Part shown: positions 37,445-45,734 of the stretch, one piece after another
Numbering within the stretch: the first letter of the stretch is position 1
How the letters are laid out: every line of letters starts with the position of its first letter
Source: Pacificitalea sp040119125
GTDB lineage: Bacteria > Pseudomonadota > Alphaproteobacteria > Rhodobacterales > Rhodobacteraceae
Assembly: GCA_040119125.1 (NCBI GenBank)
Contig: JBEDTR010000011.1
Span: forward strand, 186,001-250,000
Length of the DNA: 64,000 nt
Reading direction: 5' to 3'
Notes under the pieces: model-generated
Database searches by the model: none
Told to the model about the DNA's origin: nothing
The model's input: the letters and a program-made list of their open reading frames with translations, nothing else
Made by a program: the position numbers and the translations under genes

Positions 37445-38110
37445 ATGGCGAAGACCCTTGTGATCGGCGCATCGGGCGGCATCGGGGCGGCGCTTTGCAC
37501 GGCGCTCCGCGACGCGGGGCAGCAGGTGACAGCCCTATCGCGACGCGACACCGGCATTGATCTGACGGACGAGGCCAGCATCCGTGACGCGCTCGCCTCG
37601 TTGGAGCCGCCCTATAGCCAGATCATCGTCGCCACCGGCGCGCTGGTGATCGACGGGGCGGAGCCCGAGAAGACGCTTCGCGACCTCGACCCCACGGCCC
37701 TTGCGGCGCAATATCAGCTGAATGCGATTGGCCCGGCCTTGGTGCTGAAACACGCGCTGCGCCTGCTGCCTCGGGACGAAAGGACGGTGTTCGCGGCATT
37801 GTCGGCGCGCGTCGGCTCCATCGGGGATAACCGGCTGGGCGGATGGTATGGCTACCGCGCCGCAAAGGCCGGGCTGAATGCTCTGATCCATGGGGGTGCG
37901 ATTGAGGTGGCCCGCAGTCATCCGCAGGCCATTTGTGTCTGCCTGCATCCCGGCACCGTCGCGACCGAATTCACCCGCGCCTATGCCGGGCGCCACCCGA
38001 CCGTCCCGCCCGCCGAGGCCGCCGCCAACCTGTTGCGCGTGATGGAGGGGCTGACCCCTGCCGACAGCGGTGGATTTCACGATTGGGCCGGTGCGACAGT
38101 GCCGTGGTGA
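37445..38110 (+). CDS. short-chain dehydrogenase/reductase
   Basis: This 221-residue SDR has the N-terminal cofactor motif VIGASGGIGAAL (Gly-rich, residues 6-17), and the active-site YRAAK (YxxxK) with an upstream Ser (AALSARVGSIGD). The loop after beta-2 reads SRRDTGIDLTD. The C-terminal part (PGTVATEFTRAYAGRHP) is typical of the CsgA/YciK-like SDRs. It starts at ATG 37445 after GGGAGAGG and is divergent from leuA-leuL. Substrate unknown. Confidence 0.85.
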   Translation: MAKTLVIGASGGIGAALCTALRDAGQQVTALSRRDTGIDLTDEASIRDALASLEPPYSQIIVATGALVIDGAEPEKTLRDLDPTALAAQYQLNAIGPALVLKHALRLLPRDERTVFAALSARVGSIGDNRLGGWYGYRAAKAGLNALIHGGAIEVARSHPQAICVCLHPGTVATEFTRAYAGRHPTVPPAEAAANLLRVMEGLTPADSGGFHDWAGATVPW

Positions 38111-38229
38111 CACCGGTGTGGAGCCGTTGCGGCACACGCGCAGGGGACAGGTGCGGGGGGCTGCGACGTGCTTTTGCACGGATGGTGGCTGGTATACCCA
38201 TTTGGGAAAGCGCTGGACTTCGCGCGCAC

Positions 38230-38257
38230 GAATACATATTCAACATTCGTTATGTAT
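38230..38257 (+). promoter_or_regulatory. dyad-containing AT-rich operator candidate upstream of the MBL-SulP operon
   Basis: Two overlapping symmetries lie in an otherwise GC-rich region 48-76 bp before the MBL start: ATACATA, 12 bases, TATGTAT (38232-38257), and GAATA-CA-TATTC (38230-38241). ArsR-type sulfur regulators (BigR, SqrR) bind AT-rich dyads in front of persulfide dioxygenase genes, so they are the natural suspects. No such regulator is encoded in the window. Confidence 0.55.
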
Positions 38258-38305
38258 GTCGCCGCGCCTGTCCGCGATTCCCGCACCCGCGTTGAAAGGA
38301 ACTTG

Positions 38306-39187
38306 ATGACCCTGCCCCTCGACATGAGCGTGACGCCGGAGGTGACCGCTTTCTTCGACGAAGCCACCAACACCATCTCCTATATCCTGCGCGATCCAGC
38401 CACGACTGCCTGCGCCATCATCGATTCGGTAATGGATTTCGATCAGGCCTCCGGGCGGATCACCCATGACCATGCCGACCGGATGATCGCGCATATTCGC
38501 GACCATGGTCTGACGCTGGAATGGCTGATCGAAACCCATGTCCACGCCGATCACCTTTCCGCGGCGCCCTATATTCAGCGCGAATTGGGCGGGCGCATCG
38601 GCATCGGTGCGCAGATCACAATGGTGCAGGACGTGTTCGGCAAGATCTTTAACGAAGGCACCGAGTTTCAGCGCGACGGCTCCCAATTCGACCAGCTATT
38701 CACCGATGGCGACAGCTACCGGGTCGGCTCCATGACCGGGATTGCGATGCATACACCCGGCCATACGCCTGCCTGCATGACCCATATCATCGGCAACGCG
38801 GCCTTTGTCGGTGACACGCTGTTCATGCCGGATGGCGGCTCCGCCCGCGCCGATTTCCCCGGTGGCGACGCCGGCGAGCTATTTGACTCGATTCAGAAAA
38901 TCCTCGCTCTGCCCGATGAGATGCGCCTGTTCATGTGCCATGATTATGGCCCCGGCGGGCGCGATATCCGCTGGGAAAGCACGGTGGCCGAGGAACGCGC
39001 CCATAACATCCATGTCGGCGGCGGGCGCAGTCGCGACGAATTCGTCCAATTCCGCACCGAGCGTGACGCGCAACTGGCGGTGCCCCGGCTGATCCTGCCT
39101 TCGCTACAGGTCAACATGCGCGGCGGCGAAGTGCCGGTGGATGAGCACGGCAACAAGGTGCTGAAAATTCCGGTAAACGGGCTTTGA
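38306..39187 (+). CDS. MBL-fold persulfide dioxygenase-like protein (Blh/ETHE1 group)
   Basis: This 293-residue metallo-beta-lactamase-fold protein has the metal motif THVHADHLSA (H78, H80, D82, H83), a later His in MHTPGHTPACMTH, Asp in FVGDTLF and His in MCHDYGPGGR. The sequence NTISYILRDPATTACAIIDSVMDFD at the start is typical of ETHE1/Blh persulfide dioxygenases, which turn glutathione persulfide into sulfite. AAAGGA precedes the ATG. It is one base upstream of a SulP transporter, so sulfite or sulfate export is a plausible partner step. Confidence 0.87.
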   Translation: MTLPLDMSVTPEVTAFFDEATNTISYILRDPATTACAIIDSVMDFDQASGRITHDHADRMIAHIRDHGLTLEWLIETHVHADHLSAAPYIQRELGGRIGIGAQITMVQDVFGKIFNEGTEFQRDGSQFDQLFTDGDSYRVGSMTGIAMHTPGHTPACMTHIIGNAAFVGDTLFMPDGGSARADFPGGDAGELFDSIQKILALPDEMRLFMCHDYGPGGRDIRWESTVAEERAHNIHVGGGRSRDEFVQFRTERDAQLAVPRLILPSLQVNMRGGEVPVDEHGNKVLKIPVNGL

Positions 39188-39188
39188 C

Positions 39189-40967
39189 ATGAGCAAGCCC
39201 GACCGCCGCGAGGTTTCGCGCTATCTGCCCGTGCTCGACTGGGGCCGCCGCTACGACCGTGCCACGCTTGGCGCTGATCTGATGGCAGCGGTGATCGTCA
39301 CCATCATGTTGATCCCGCAATCGCTGGCCTATGCGTTGCTGGCCGGGTTGCCGCCGGAGATGGGGCTTTATGCCTCTGTCGCGCCGCTGCTGGCCTATGC
39401 GATATTCGGCACCAGCCGCACGCTGGCCGTGGGTCCGGTGGCGGTGGTGTCGCTGATGACCGCCGCCGCGATCGGCAATCTCGGGCTGGAGGGCGCGGAA
39501 TACGCCGCCGCCGCGCTGGTTCTGGCGGGGCTGTCGGGACTGATCCTGCTGGCGATGGGGCTGTTTCGGCTGGGGTTTCTGGCCAATTTCCTGAGCCACC
39601 CGGTAATTGCCGGTTTCATCACCGCGTCGGGTTTGCTGATCGCTTTGTCGCAGCTCGGCCATGTGCTGGGGATCAAGACCTCGGGCGATACGGTGATCGA
39701 ACTGGTCGAAGGGCTGGTGGTGAACCTGCCGCAGACGAATATTCCGACGCTGGTGATCGGGCTGGCGACGCTGAGCTTCCTGTTTTGGGTGCGGCGCGGG
39801 TTGAAGCCGCTGCTGCGTCGCCTTGGGCTTGGCCCGCGCATGGCCGATCTTCTGGCGCGCGCCGGGCCGGTGGCGGCGGTTGCGGTCAGCACCGCGGCGG
39901 TCTGGGCCTTGGGGCTCGACGCGCGCGGCGTGGCCATTGTCGGCGCGGTTCCGCAGGGGCTGCCGCCGCTGACGCTGCCATCGTTCGACCTGTCGCTCTG
40001 GTCCAGCCTTGCGGGCTCCGCGATGCTGATCTCGATCATCGGCTTTGTCGAAAGCGTCTCAGTCGCGCAGACCCTTGCCGCCAAACGCCGCCAGCGCATC
40101 GTGCCGGATCAGGAACTGATCGGGCTTGGCGCGTCGAATATCGCGGCCTCGCTCTCTGGCGGCTACCCGGTAACGGGCGGTTTTGCCCGCTCCGTCGTCA
40201 ACTTTGATGCGGGCGCCGAAACCCCTGCCGCAGGTGCGTTCACCGCCGTTGGCATCGCGGCCGCCGCGCTGCTGCTGACGCCGCTTTTATGGTTTCTGCC
40301 CAAGGCCGTGCTGGCCGCCACGATCATTGTCGCGGTGCTGAGCCTTGTCGATCTGCGCATCCTACGCCGGGCATGGGGCTACAGCCGGGCTGATTTTACC
40401 GCCGTCGCCGCGACCATCCTGCTGACCCTGCTGTTCGGGGTCGAGTTGGGCGTATCCTCCGGGGTCGGGCTGTCGATCGTGCTACATCTTTACCGCACCT
40501 CCCGCCCCCATGTGGCCGAGGTGGGCCGGGTGCCGCAGACCGAGCATTTCCGCAATATCCACCGCCATGACGTGCTGACCGATCCCACCCTGCTGACCAT
40601 CCGCATCGACGAAAGCCTTTATTTCGCCAATGCCCGGTTTCTGGAGGATTATGTCTATGACCGGATCGCAGGCGCGGACGATCTGCGCCATGTCGTGTTG
40701 ATGTGCTCAGCGGTGAATGAGATCGACATGTCCGCGCTCGAAAGCCTCGAGGCGATCAATCACCGGCTCCGCGATACCGGTCTGTGCCTCCATCTGTCGG
40801 AAGTCAAAGGTCCGGTGATGGACAAGCTTCGGCGCAGCGCGTTCCTGTCCGAACTGACGGGGCAGGTGTTCTTGTCGCAATATGACGCCATGCGCGCGCT
40901 GGCGCCCGCAGGCGCGCCCTGTCAGGAGGGCAGCCGGGACCAGACCGGGGCGCATAACGGCGGCTGA
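39189..40967 (+). CDS. SulP family anion transporter with STAS domain
   Basis: This 592-residue membrane transporter begins with the SulP sulfate-transport signature (GADLMAAVIVTIMLIPQSLAYALLAG, PEMGLYASVAPLLAYAIFGTS), has 10-14 helices and a C-terminal STAS domain (residues 440-560; DESLYFANARFLEDYV, VLMCSAVNEIDMSALESL). SulP proteins carry sulfate, bicarbonate or other oxyanions. Translation starts one base after the MBL stop, so the two are probably coupled. Export of sulfite or sulfate from persulfide oxidation is inferred; bicarbonate import is the alternative. Confidence 0.92.
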   Translation: MSKPDRREVSRYLPVLDWGRRYDRATLGADLMAAVIVTIMLIPQSLAYALLAGLPPEMGLYASVAPLLAYAIFGTSRTLAVGPVAVVSLMTAAAIGNLGLEGAEYAAAALVLAGLSGLILLAMGLFRLGFLANFLSHPVIAGFITASGLLIALSQLGHVLGIKTSGDTVIELVEGLVVNLPQTNIPTLVIGLATLSFLFWVRRGLKPLLRRLGLGPRMADLLARAGPVAAVAVSTAAVWALGLDARGVAIVGAVPQGLPPLTLPSFDLSLWSSLAGSAMLISIIGFVESVSVAQTLAAKRRQRIVPDQELIGLGASNIAASLSGGYPVTGGFARSVVNFDAGAETPAAGAFTAVGIAAAALLLTPLLWFLPKAVLAATIIVAVLSLVDLRILRRAWGYSRADFTAVAATILLTLLFGVELGVSSGVGLSIVLHLYRTSRPHVAEVGRVPQTEHFRNIHRHDVLTDPTLLTIRIDESLYFANARFLEDYVYDRIAGADDLRHVVLMCSAVNEIDMSALESLEAINHRLRDTGLCLHLSEVKGPVMDKLRRSAFLSELTGQVFLSQYDAMRALAPAGAPCQEGSRDQTGAHNGG

Positions 40968-41103
40968 CACGGCGCCGCCCCGCTGACCCGATCTGCAAAC
41001 GTCTTGCGCCGCGCGCGCGGTGCCTGCCTCATCCAAGGGGCAGGCACCGGTGCATTCGGGCCAGTGTCGTGTTTGGGGCGGGCGGGATGGCCCGCCGCGG
41101 GCC

Positions 41104-41472
41104 TCACCCCTCCGCGCTGCTATCCAGAACGGTGGTAAACCCGCCGTAGATCATGCGCTTGCCATCGAATGGCATCGTGTCGGGGGACATGTCGGCAAAG
41201 ACCGGGTCGGATTCCATCGCGGCCATGCAGGCGTCGCAACTGGCCTTGTCCGGCCACTCGATCCACGAGAAGACGATTGCCTCGCCCTCGGCGCGCTGAA
41301 CGGCCATGGGAAAGGACGTCAGCTTGCCATCGGGCACCTCGTCCTCCCAGCTTTCGACCATGCGCTGCGCGCCGTAACGCTGAAACGCCGACCACGACTT
41401 ACGTGCGAAATCGACGTAGCCTTGCTTATTGTCATGCGGCACGGCGGCGACAAACCCGCTGATATAGGCCAT
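41104..41472 (-). CDS. DUF1428 family protein
   Basis: This 122-residue protein matches DUF1428 (YbaA-like) from end to end: it starts with MAYISGFVAAVP, and continues with SWEDEVPDGKLTSFPMAVQR, FSWIEWPDKA and MPFDGKRMIYGGF. These are ferredoxin-fold, dimeric alpha-beta barrel proteins without a known reaction. It lies 73 bp before the hisA stop, on the same strand as hisA, and may be read through from it. Confidence 0.88.
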   Translation of the reverse strand: MAYISGFVAAVPHDNKQGYVDFARKSWSAFQRYGAQRMVESWEDEVPDGKLTSFPMAVQRAEGEAIVFSWIEWPDKASCDACMAAMESDPVFADMSPDTMPFDGKRMIYGGFTTVLDSSAEG

Positions 41473-41545
41473 GGCACTTCCTCCGAGTTACCTAGGGGAA
41501 CTGTGCCGCCGATCCTGCCTGCGCGCAACCTTGCGTGAGCCTGCC

Positions 41546-42268
41546 TCAGCCCTTGAGCGCGGTCAGGGCCGTGCCAAGGTCCAGCGCGCCATCATAGAGC
41601 GCCCGCCCGGAAATCGCGCCGTTCAGGCCCGCACCGCAATCGCGCAGCGCGATCAGGTCGTCCAGCGACGACACCCCGCCCGAGGCGATCACCGGGATCG
41701 ACACCGCCCGCGCCAAGGCCGCAGTGGCATCGATATTGGGGCCCTGCATGGCGCCGTCGCGGTTGATGTCGGTATAGATGATGGCGGCGATGCCCGCGTC
41801 CTCGAATTGCCGGGCAAGGTCCGTGACATCGACATCGGTTTCCTCGGCCCAGCCACGGGTGGCGACCTTGCCGTTGCGCGCGTCCAGCCCGACCGCGACC
41901 TGACCGGGGAACACGCGCGCGGCCTCGCGCACCAGATCGGGGTTTTCGACCGCGACGGTGCCGAGGATCACACGGGCAAGACCCTTTTGCAGCCACGCGT
42001 CGATGGTCTCCATGTCGCGGATGCCGCCGCCCAATTGCACGGGAACATCGACCGCAGACAGGATCGCCTCGACCGCCGCCGCATTGACCGGGCGCCCGGC
42101 AAAGGCGCCGTTCAGGTCGACCAGATGCAACCATTCGCAGCCCGCCTCGACAAAGCTGCGCGCCTGTGCCGCCGGATCGTCTCCGAACACTGTGGCCTTC
42201 TCCATGTCGCCTTTCAGCAGGCGCACGCATTGGCCGTCTTTCAGATCGATGGCGGGGTAGAGGATCAT
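41546..42268 (-). CDS. hisA: HisA, 1-(5-phosphoribosyl)-5-ProFAR isomerase
   Basis: This 240-residue half-barrel-repeat TIM enzyme starts MILYPAIDLKDGQCVRL (catalytic Asp in PAIDLK) and has VQLGGGIRDMET and IIYTDINRDGAMQGPN (second catalytic Asp), plus the phosphate site IASGGVSSLDD. It isomerises ProFAR to PRFAR in histidine synthesis. hisH and hisB lie on the same strand 600 bp away, separated by an oppositely oriented DUF2147 gene; hisF is not adjacent. Confidence 0.95.
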   Translation of the reverse strand: MILYPAIDLKDGQCVRLLKGDMEKATVFGDDPAAQARSFVEAGCEWLHLVDLNGAFAGRPVNAAAVEAILSAVDVPVQLGGGIRDMETIDAWLQKGLARVILGTVAVENPDLVREAARVFPGQVAVGLDARNGKVATRGWAEETDVDVTDLARQFEDAGIAAIIYTDINRDGAMQGPNIDATAALARAVSIPVIASGGVSSLDDLIALRDCGAGLNGAISGRALYDGALDLGTALTALKG

Positions 42269-42415
42269 GGCGCGGTCTCCGGGCATTGCTGTCGGGCGCC
42301 TTGTGCAACGGATGGCGGCGCGGGGCAAGCGAGCCTGCGACGCGACGTTCCGCTTGTCCGTTGCGGCAGCCCGGCGCGAGGATCGATCATCGCAGGATTT
42401 GGGAGGAGAATGACG

Positions 42416-42811
42416 ATGAAGAGATTTCTGGCAGCTGCTGGCGCGGCGCTGATCCTGACCGTGGCGGGGCCCGCCATGGCGCAGGATCTGGCAGGCACCT
42501 ACCAGACCCAGCTGAACGATGACGGCAATTTCGCACATGTGCGCTTTGCCCCCTGCGGGCAGGCATGGTGCGGCACGATGGTGCGATCCTACAATGGCAA
42601 GGGCCAGGTAATCGAGAGCCCGCATACCGGGCGCGCGCTGGTCTGGGACATGGTTCCCGCAGGGGGCGGCGCCTACAAAAGCGGCAAGATCTGGGATCCC
42701 GGCGCGGATAAGACCTACCGCTCGAAAATGCAGCTAGACGGCAGCATGCTGAAAGTATCGGGCTGCATCGGCCCGATCTGCAAAAGCCAGAGCTGGAAGA
42801 AGGTCAACTGA
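42416..42811 (+). CDS. DUF2147 family secreted protein
   Basis: This 131-residue protein has a signal peptide (MKRFLAAAGAALILTVAGPA, cleavage near AMA-QD), then a DUF2147 domain (GTYQTQLNDDGNFAHVRFAPC, WCGTMV, GKIWDPGADKTYRSKM). Four Cys in two likely pairs (CGQAWC, CIGPIC) fit a periplasmic fold. The start is the second of two ATGs because GGAGGAG is spaced for it. It sits between hisA and hisH on the opposite strand; an 18-base palindrome (42826-42843) follows the stop and might end transcription. Confidence 0.88.
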   Translation: MKRFLAAAGAALILTVAGPAMAQDLAGTYQTQLNDDGNFAHVRFAPCGQAWCGTMVRSYNGKGQVIESPHTGRALVWDMVPAGGGAYKSGKIWDPGADKTYRSKMQLDGSMLKVSGCIGPICKSQSWKKVN

Positions 42812-42879
42812 TCCCGCGATAGGGGCCGGGCCCGCGGGCCCGGTCCGATCTGCGATCAAGGGCGCGCTCTGAGCGTCCG

Positions 42880-43518
42880 TTACGGCGCCCAGCTCAGGAA
42901 ATTCCCGATCAGCTTCAGCCCGGCGGACTGGCTTTTCTCCGGATGGAACTGGGTGCCGATCATCGTGTCGCGGCCAATGATGGCGGTAACATCCGTGCCG
43001 TAATCCACATGCGCCAGCCGTTCTTCGGGCTTGGCCACGCGGAAGTGGTAGGAATGCACGAAATAGGCGTGATCGCCGGTTTGCACGCCATCCAGGATCG
43101 GGTGAGTGCCGGTGACGATCAGGTCATTCCAGCCCATATGCGGCACCTTCAGCCGGTCATCGCCCGGCTCGATCTGCACCACGTCGCCCGCGATCCAGCC
43201 CAGCCCGTCGACCTCCCGGTATTCGTGCCCACGCGAGGCCATCAGCTGCATGCCGACGCAAATGCCCAGAAACGGGCGCGCCTTCACCTCCACCGCCTCG
43301 ACCAGCGCGTCAAACAGGCCGGTGCGGTCGACCAGCGCGTCACGGCAGGCCGGGAAGGCGCCGTCACCGGGCAGCACGATGCGATCCGCGCGAGCCACGT
43401 CTTCGGGCGACGAGGATACGATCACCTCGCCGCCATCAACCTCGCGGGCCATACGCTGAAACGCCTTTTCGGCGGAGTGCAGATTGCCGCTGTCGTAATC
43501 GATCAGAACCGTCAGCAT
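42880..43518 (-). CDS. hisH: imidazole glycerol phosphate synthase subunit HisH
   Basis: This 212-residue glutaminase has the class I amidotransferase triad: Cys in FLGICVGMQLM, His and Glu in GTQFHPEKS. The start motif IDYDSGNLHSAEKAF and the VLPGDGAFPAC oxyanion region are HisH-typical. It supplies ammonia to HisF. The ATG overlaps the hisB stop by one base (TGATG), so the two are coupled. Confidence 0.95.
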   Translation of the reverse strand: MLTVLIDYDSGNLHSAEKAFQRMAREVDGGEVIVSSSPEDVARADRIVLPGDGAFPACRDALVDRTGLFDALVEAVEVKARPFLGICVGMQLMASRGHEYREVDGLGWIAGDVVQIEPGDDRLKVPHMGWNDLIVTGTHPILDGVQTGDHAYFVHSYHFRVAKPEERLAHVDYGTDVTAIIGRDTMIGTQFHPEKSQSAGLKLIGNFLSWAP

Positions 43519-44105
43519 CACAGCGCACCCTTGGTCGACGGGATCGCGTCCGATTTGCGGGGATCGGTCTCGACCGCTTCGCGCAGGGCGCGGGCCACGG
43601 ATTTGAACGCCGCTTCCGCAATGTGGTGGCTGTTGAAGCCATGCAGCGCGTCGATATGCAGCGTGATGCCGCCATGGGTGGCCAGCGCCTGAAAGAATTC
43701 GCGCACCAGTTCGGTATCGAAGCTGCCAATCTTGGGTGTGGGCAGCAGGACATTCCACACCAGATAGGGCCGCCCCGAAAGGTCCAGCGCCGTGCGGACC
43801 AGCGCGTCATCCATCGGCAGCAGGCAGGCGCCATACCGGCGAATGCCGCGCTTGTCGCCCAAGGCCTCCGTCAGGGCTTGGCCGAGCGCGATGCCCACAT
43901 CCTCCACCGTGTGGTGGTCGTCGATGTGCAGATCGCCGTCGCAGCGCACGGTCATGTCGATCAGCGCATGACGCGACAGCTGATCGAGCATGTGATCGAA
44001 AAAGCCGACCCCGGTGCGATTGTCATAGCTGCCAGTGCCGTCGAGGTCGATTTCGACGCTGATATCGGTCTCGGCGGTTTTGCGGGTGATGCTGGCGCGG
44101 CGCAT
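43518..44105 (-). CDS. hisB: imidazoleglycerol-phosphate dehydratase HisB
   Basis: This 195-residue monofunctional dehydratase carries the metal-binding repeats GFFDHMLDQLSRHA, DDHHTVEDVGI and GFNSHHIAEAAFKS; it begins RRASITRKTAETDISVEIDL. The start at 44105 has AAAGGAG; the longer frame has no ribosome site. It is the first gene of a hisB-hisH unit. Confidence 0.95.
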   Translation of the reverse strand: MRRASITRKTAETDISVEIDLDGTGSYDNRTGVGFFDHMLDQLSRHALIDMTVRCDGDLHIDDHHTVEDVGIALGQALTEALGDKRGIRRYGACLLPMDDALVRTALDLSGRPYLVWNVLLPTPKIGSFDTELVREFFQALATHGGITLHIDALHGFNSHHIAEAAFKSVARALREAVETDPRKSDAIPSTKGAL

Positions 44106-44272
44106 GGCGGCTCCTTTCGACATGCCCGGATCGGGCTCGGGCGCCTGTATAGGCCGCGCGCCCTGCCGGGAAAAGGGGGACGCGTGCAAAGCGCCCGCTC
44201 CTGTCGCCGTGATGGAACAGGCGGTGCCGGGGTCGGGTTGAACTGGCGAAACTTTCTGAGGAAGGACACGAG

Positions 44273-45097
44273 ATGCCAATGATCGAAGCGATCGACCGCA
44301 CGCATATCCATGTAAAGGACTGGGGTCCGGCGGAGGCGCGTCCACTGGTGCTGATCCATGGCTGGCCGCTCAATGCCGACAGTTGGGAATATCAGGCCGT
44401 GCGTCTGGCCGAAGCAGGGCACCGGGTGGTGGCTTATGATCGCCGCGGTTTTGGTCGCTCCGAGCAGCCGTTCACGGGCTATGATTACGACACGATGTCA
44501 GATGATCTGGCCACGGTGATGGCCGCGCTGGATCTGCAGGATGTCACGCTGGCGGGGTTTTCGATGGGCGGGGGCGAGGTCGCGCGCTACATGTCCCGCC
44601 ACGAAGGCGAGCGGGTCGCGAAGGCGATGCTGATTTCCTCCGTCGTGCCCTTCATGCTTGATACTGACGATCACGATGGCGTCCCGCAGAAGGTGTTCGA
44701 CGGGATCAAGGACGGCCTGCGCAAGGATCGCCCCGAATTCCTGACAGGCTTCTTCGAGACGTTCTACGGGCAGGGCACCAAGGGCGGCGGCGTATCGGAT
44801 GGCGTGCTGCATTGGTCGTTGATGATGGCGATGCAGGCCAGCCCGAAAGCGACGCTCGATTGCGTCGATGCGTTCGGCACCACTGATTTCCGCCCCGATC
44901 TGGATGCGTTCGATGTGCCGACGCTTGTGGTGCATGGCACCAAGGATGAGACCGTGCCGATTGATCCTTCGGGCCGCGCCGCCGCGCAGGCGATCCGCGA
45001 CGCTGAATTGAAAGAATATGACGGTGCGCCACATGGCCTGACGGCCACGCATGCCGATCAGCTGTTCGAAGACATGAAAGCCTTCCACGAAAGCTAA
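44273..45097 (+). CDS. alpha/beta hydrolase (non-haem haloperoxidase/esterase type)
   Basis: This 274-residue alpha/beta-fold hydrolase has the oxyanion strand LVLIHGWPLN, the nucleophile elbow GFSMGGGE (Ser), Asp in HGTKDETVP and His in GAPHGLTATH. RRGFGRSEQPFTGYDYDTM after strand 4 is typical of the cofactor-free chloroperoxidase/arylesterase group. The biological substrate is unknown. It is followed by a strong terminator (45124-45152). Confidence 0.9.
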   Translation: MPMIEAIDRTHIHVKDWGPAEARPLVLIHGWPLNADSWEYQAVRLAEAGHRVVAYDRRGFGRSEQPFTGYDYDTMSDDLATVMAALDLQDVTLAGFSMGGGEVARYMSRHEGERVAKAMLISSVVPFMLDTDDHDGVPQKVFDGIKDGLRKDRPEFLTGFFETFYGQGTKGGGVSDGVLHWSLMMAMQASPKATLDCVDAFGTTDFRPDLDAFDVPTLVVHGTKDETVPIDPSGRAAAQAIRDAELKEYDGAPHGLTATHADQLFEDMKAFHES

Positions 45098-45123
45098 GCT
45101 GCGAGATGTAGGGGAAAAACGCG

Positions 45124-45152
45124 AAAGGGCCGGTCAGATGACCGGCCCTTTT
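45124..45152. terminator. bidirectional terminator between the hydrolase and tRNA-Gly genes
   Basis: A perfect 12-13-bp stem AAAGGGCCGGTC/GACCGGCCCTTT has a 4-base loop. Reading right it ends in TTTT for the hydrolase gene; reading left it ends with CTTT and a TTTTT run soon after, suited to the tRNA-Gly transcript. Confidence 0.75.
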
Positions 45153-45178
45153 CACATCCGTCTCGTGAGAGAGGAAAT

Positions 45179-45253
45179 TGGAGCGGGCGAGGCGATTCGA
45201 ACGCCCGACCCTTACCTTGGCAAGGTAATGCTCTACCCCTGAGCTACGCCCGC
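45179..45253 (-). tRNA. tRNA-Gly(GCC), copy 2
   Basis: A 75-nt cloverleaf: acceptor GCGGGCG with CGCCCGC, anticodon loop TTGCCAA (anticodon GCC), T loop CGTTCGAATCG, discriminator T and encoded CCA (45179-45181). Identical across its length to the gene at 45387-45461. No own promoter is evident; it is likely made from the upstream copy's transcript. Confidence 0.95.
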
Positions 45254-45386
45254 TTCCTTGGGTGGGTGCGTGCTACCGGATCGCAATGTCCGGCACAAGC
45301 CCCTTTTTCGTGTCGTCGTCGTCCTTCGGGGATCTGGCGAATACCGGGGTGGGTATTCAACATATTGATCTTGAAGGAGGACCCAT

Positions 45387-45461
45387 TGGAGCGGGCGAGG
45401 CGATTCGAACGCCCGACCCTTACCTTGGCAAGGTAATGCTCTACCCCTGAGCTACGCCCGC
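45387..45461 (-). tRNA. tRNA-Gly(GCC), copy 1
   Basis: Same sequence and fold as the 45179-45253 gene, 208 bp away. The identity extends a few bases either side (ATTGG on one flank, TTCCTTGGGTG on the other), so the pair arose by a recent duplication or gene conversion. A promoter-like sequence lies at 45478-45506. Confidence 0.95.
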
Positions 45462-45477
45462 TTCCTTGGGTGAGGGG

Positions 45478-45506
45478 GATTTATGAAACCCGCGCCGAAG
45501 CTGCAA
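45478..45506 (-). promoter_or_regulatory. promoter candidate of the tRNA-Gly pair
   Basis: On the minus strand TTGCAG, 17 bases, TAAATC, ending 17 bp before the mature 5' end of the first tRNA. The spacing is ideal for sigma-70-type recognition. Confidence 0.55.
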
Positions 45507-45697
45507 GAGGAAATCCGATAGGGGAGGCGAAAAACATGGGTGACGGCGGGGGAAGTCTGGCCGGCCCGTGATCGTGCGACGGAAGCCAACTTAAGGAAAG
45601 GTGCTTAGCACGAGGACCGGCGCGCCTTCGGCAGGGGGCGGTTGCGCAACTGCATTGCAGCTTTCCGCCCAGCCTTCATCACGGATGCAGAATAGCA

Positions 45698-45729
45698 GCG
45701 CGCCCCGCCAGATCATCAGCGGGGCGCGC
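45698..45729 (-). terminator. possible terminator of pyc
   Basis: A perfect 11-bp stem (GCGCGCCCCGC with GCGGGGCGCGC), 10-base loop, starting 6 bp past the pyc stop. No T run follows, so it may be Rho-assisted. Confidence 0.45.
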
Positions 45730-45734
45730 GTAGA

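Noticed and set aside
42826..42843. Perfect 18-base palindrome CCGGGCCCGCGGGCCCGG after DUF2147
   Set aside because: It has no T run and could be chance in GC-rich spacer; noted as a possible weak terminator but not annotated separately.
45262..45450. 63-codon frame across the tRNA-Gly genes
   Set aside because: It reads through a tRNA gene on the opposite strand and has no coding character.
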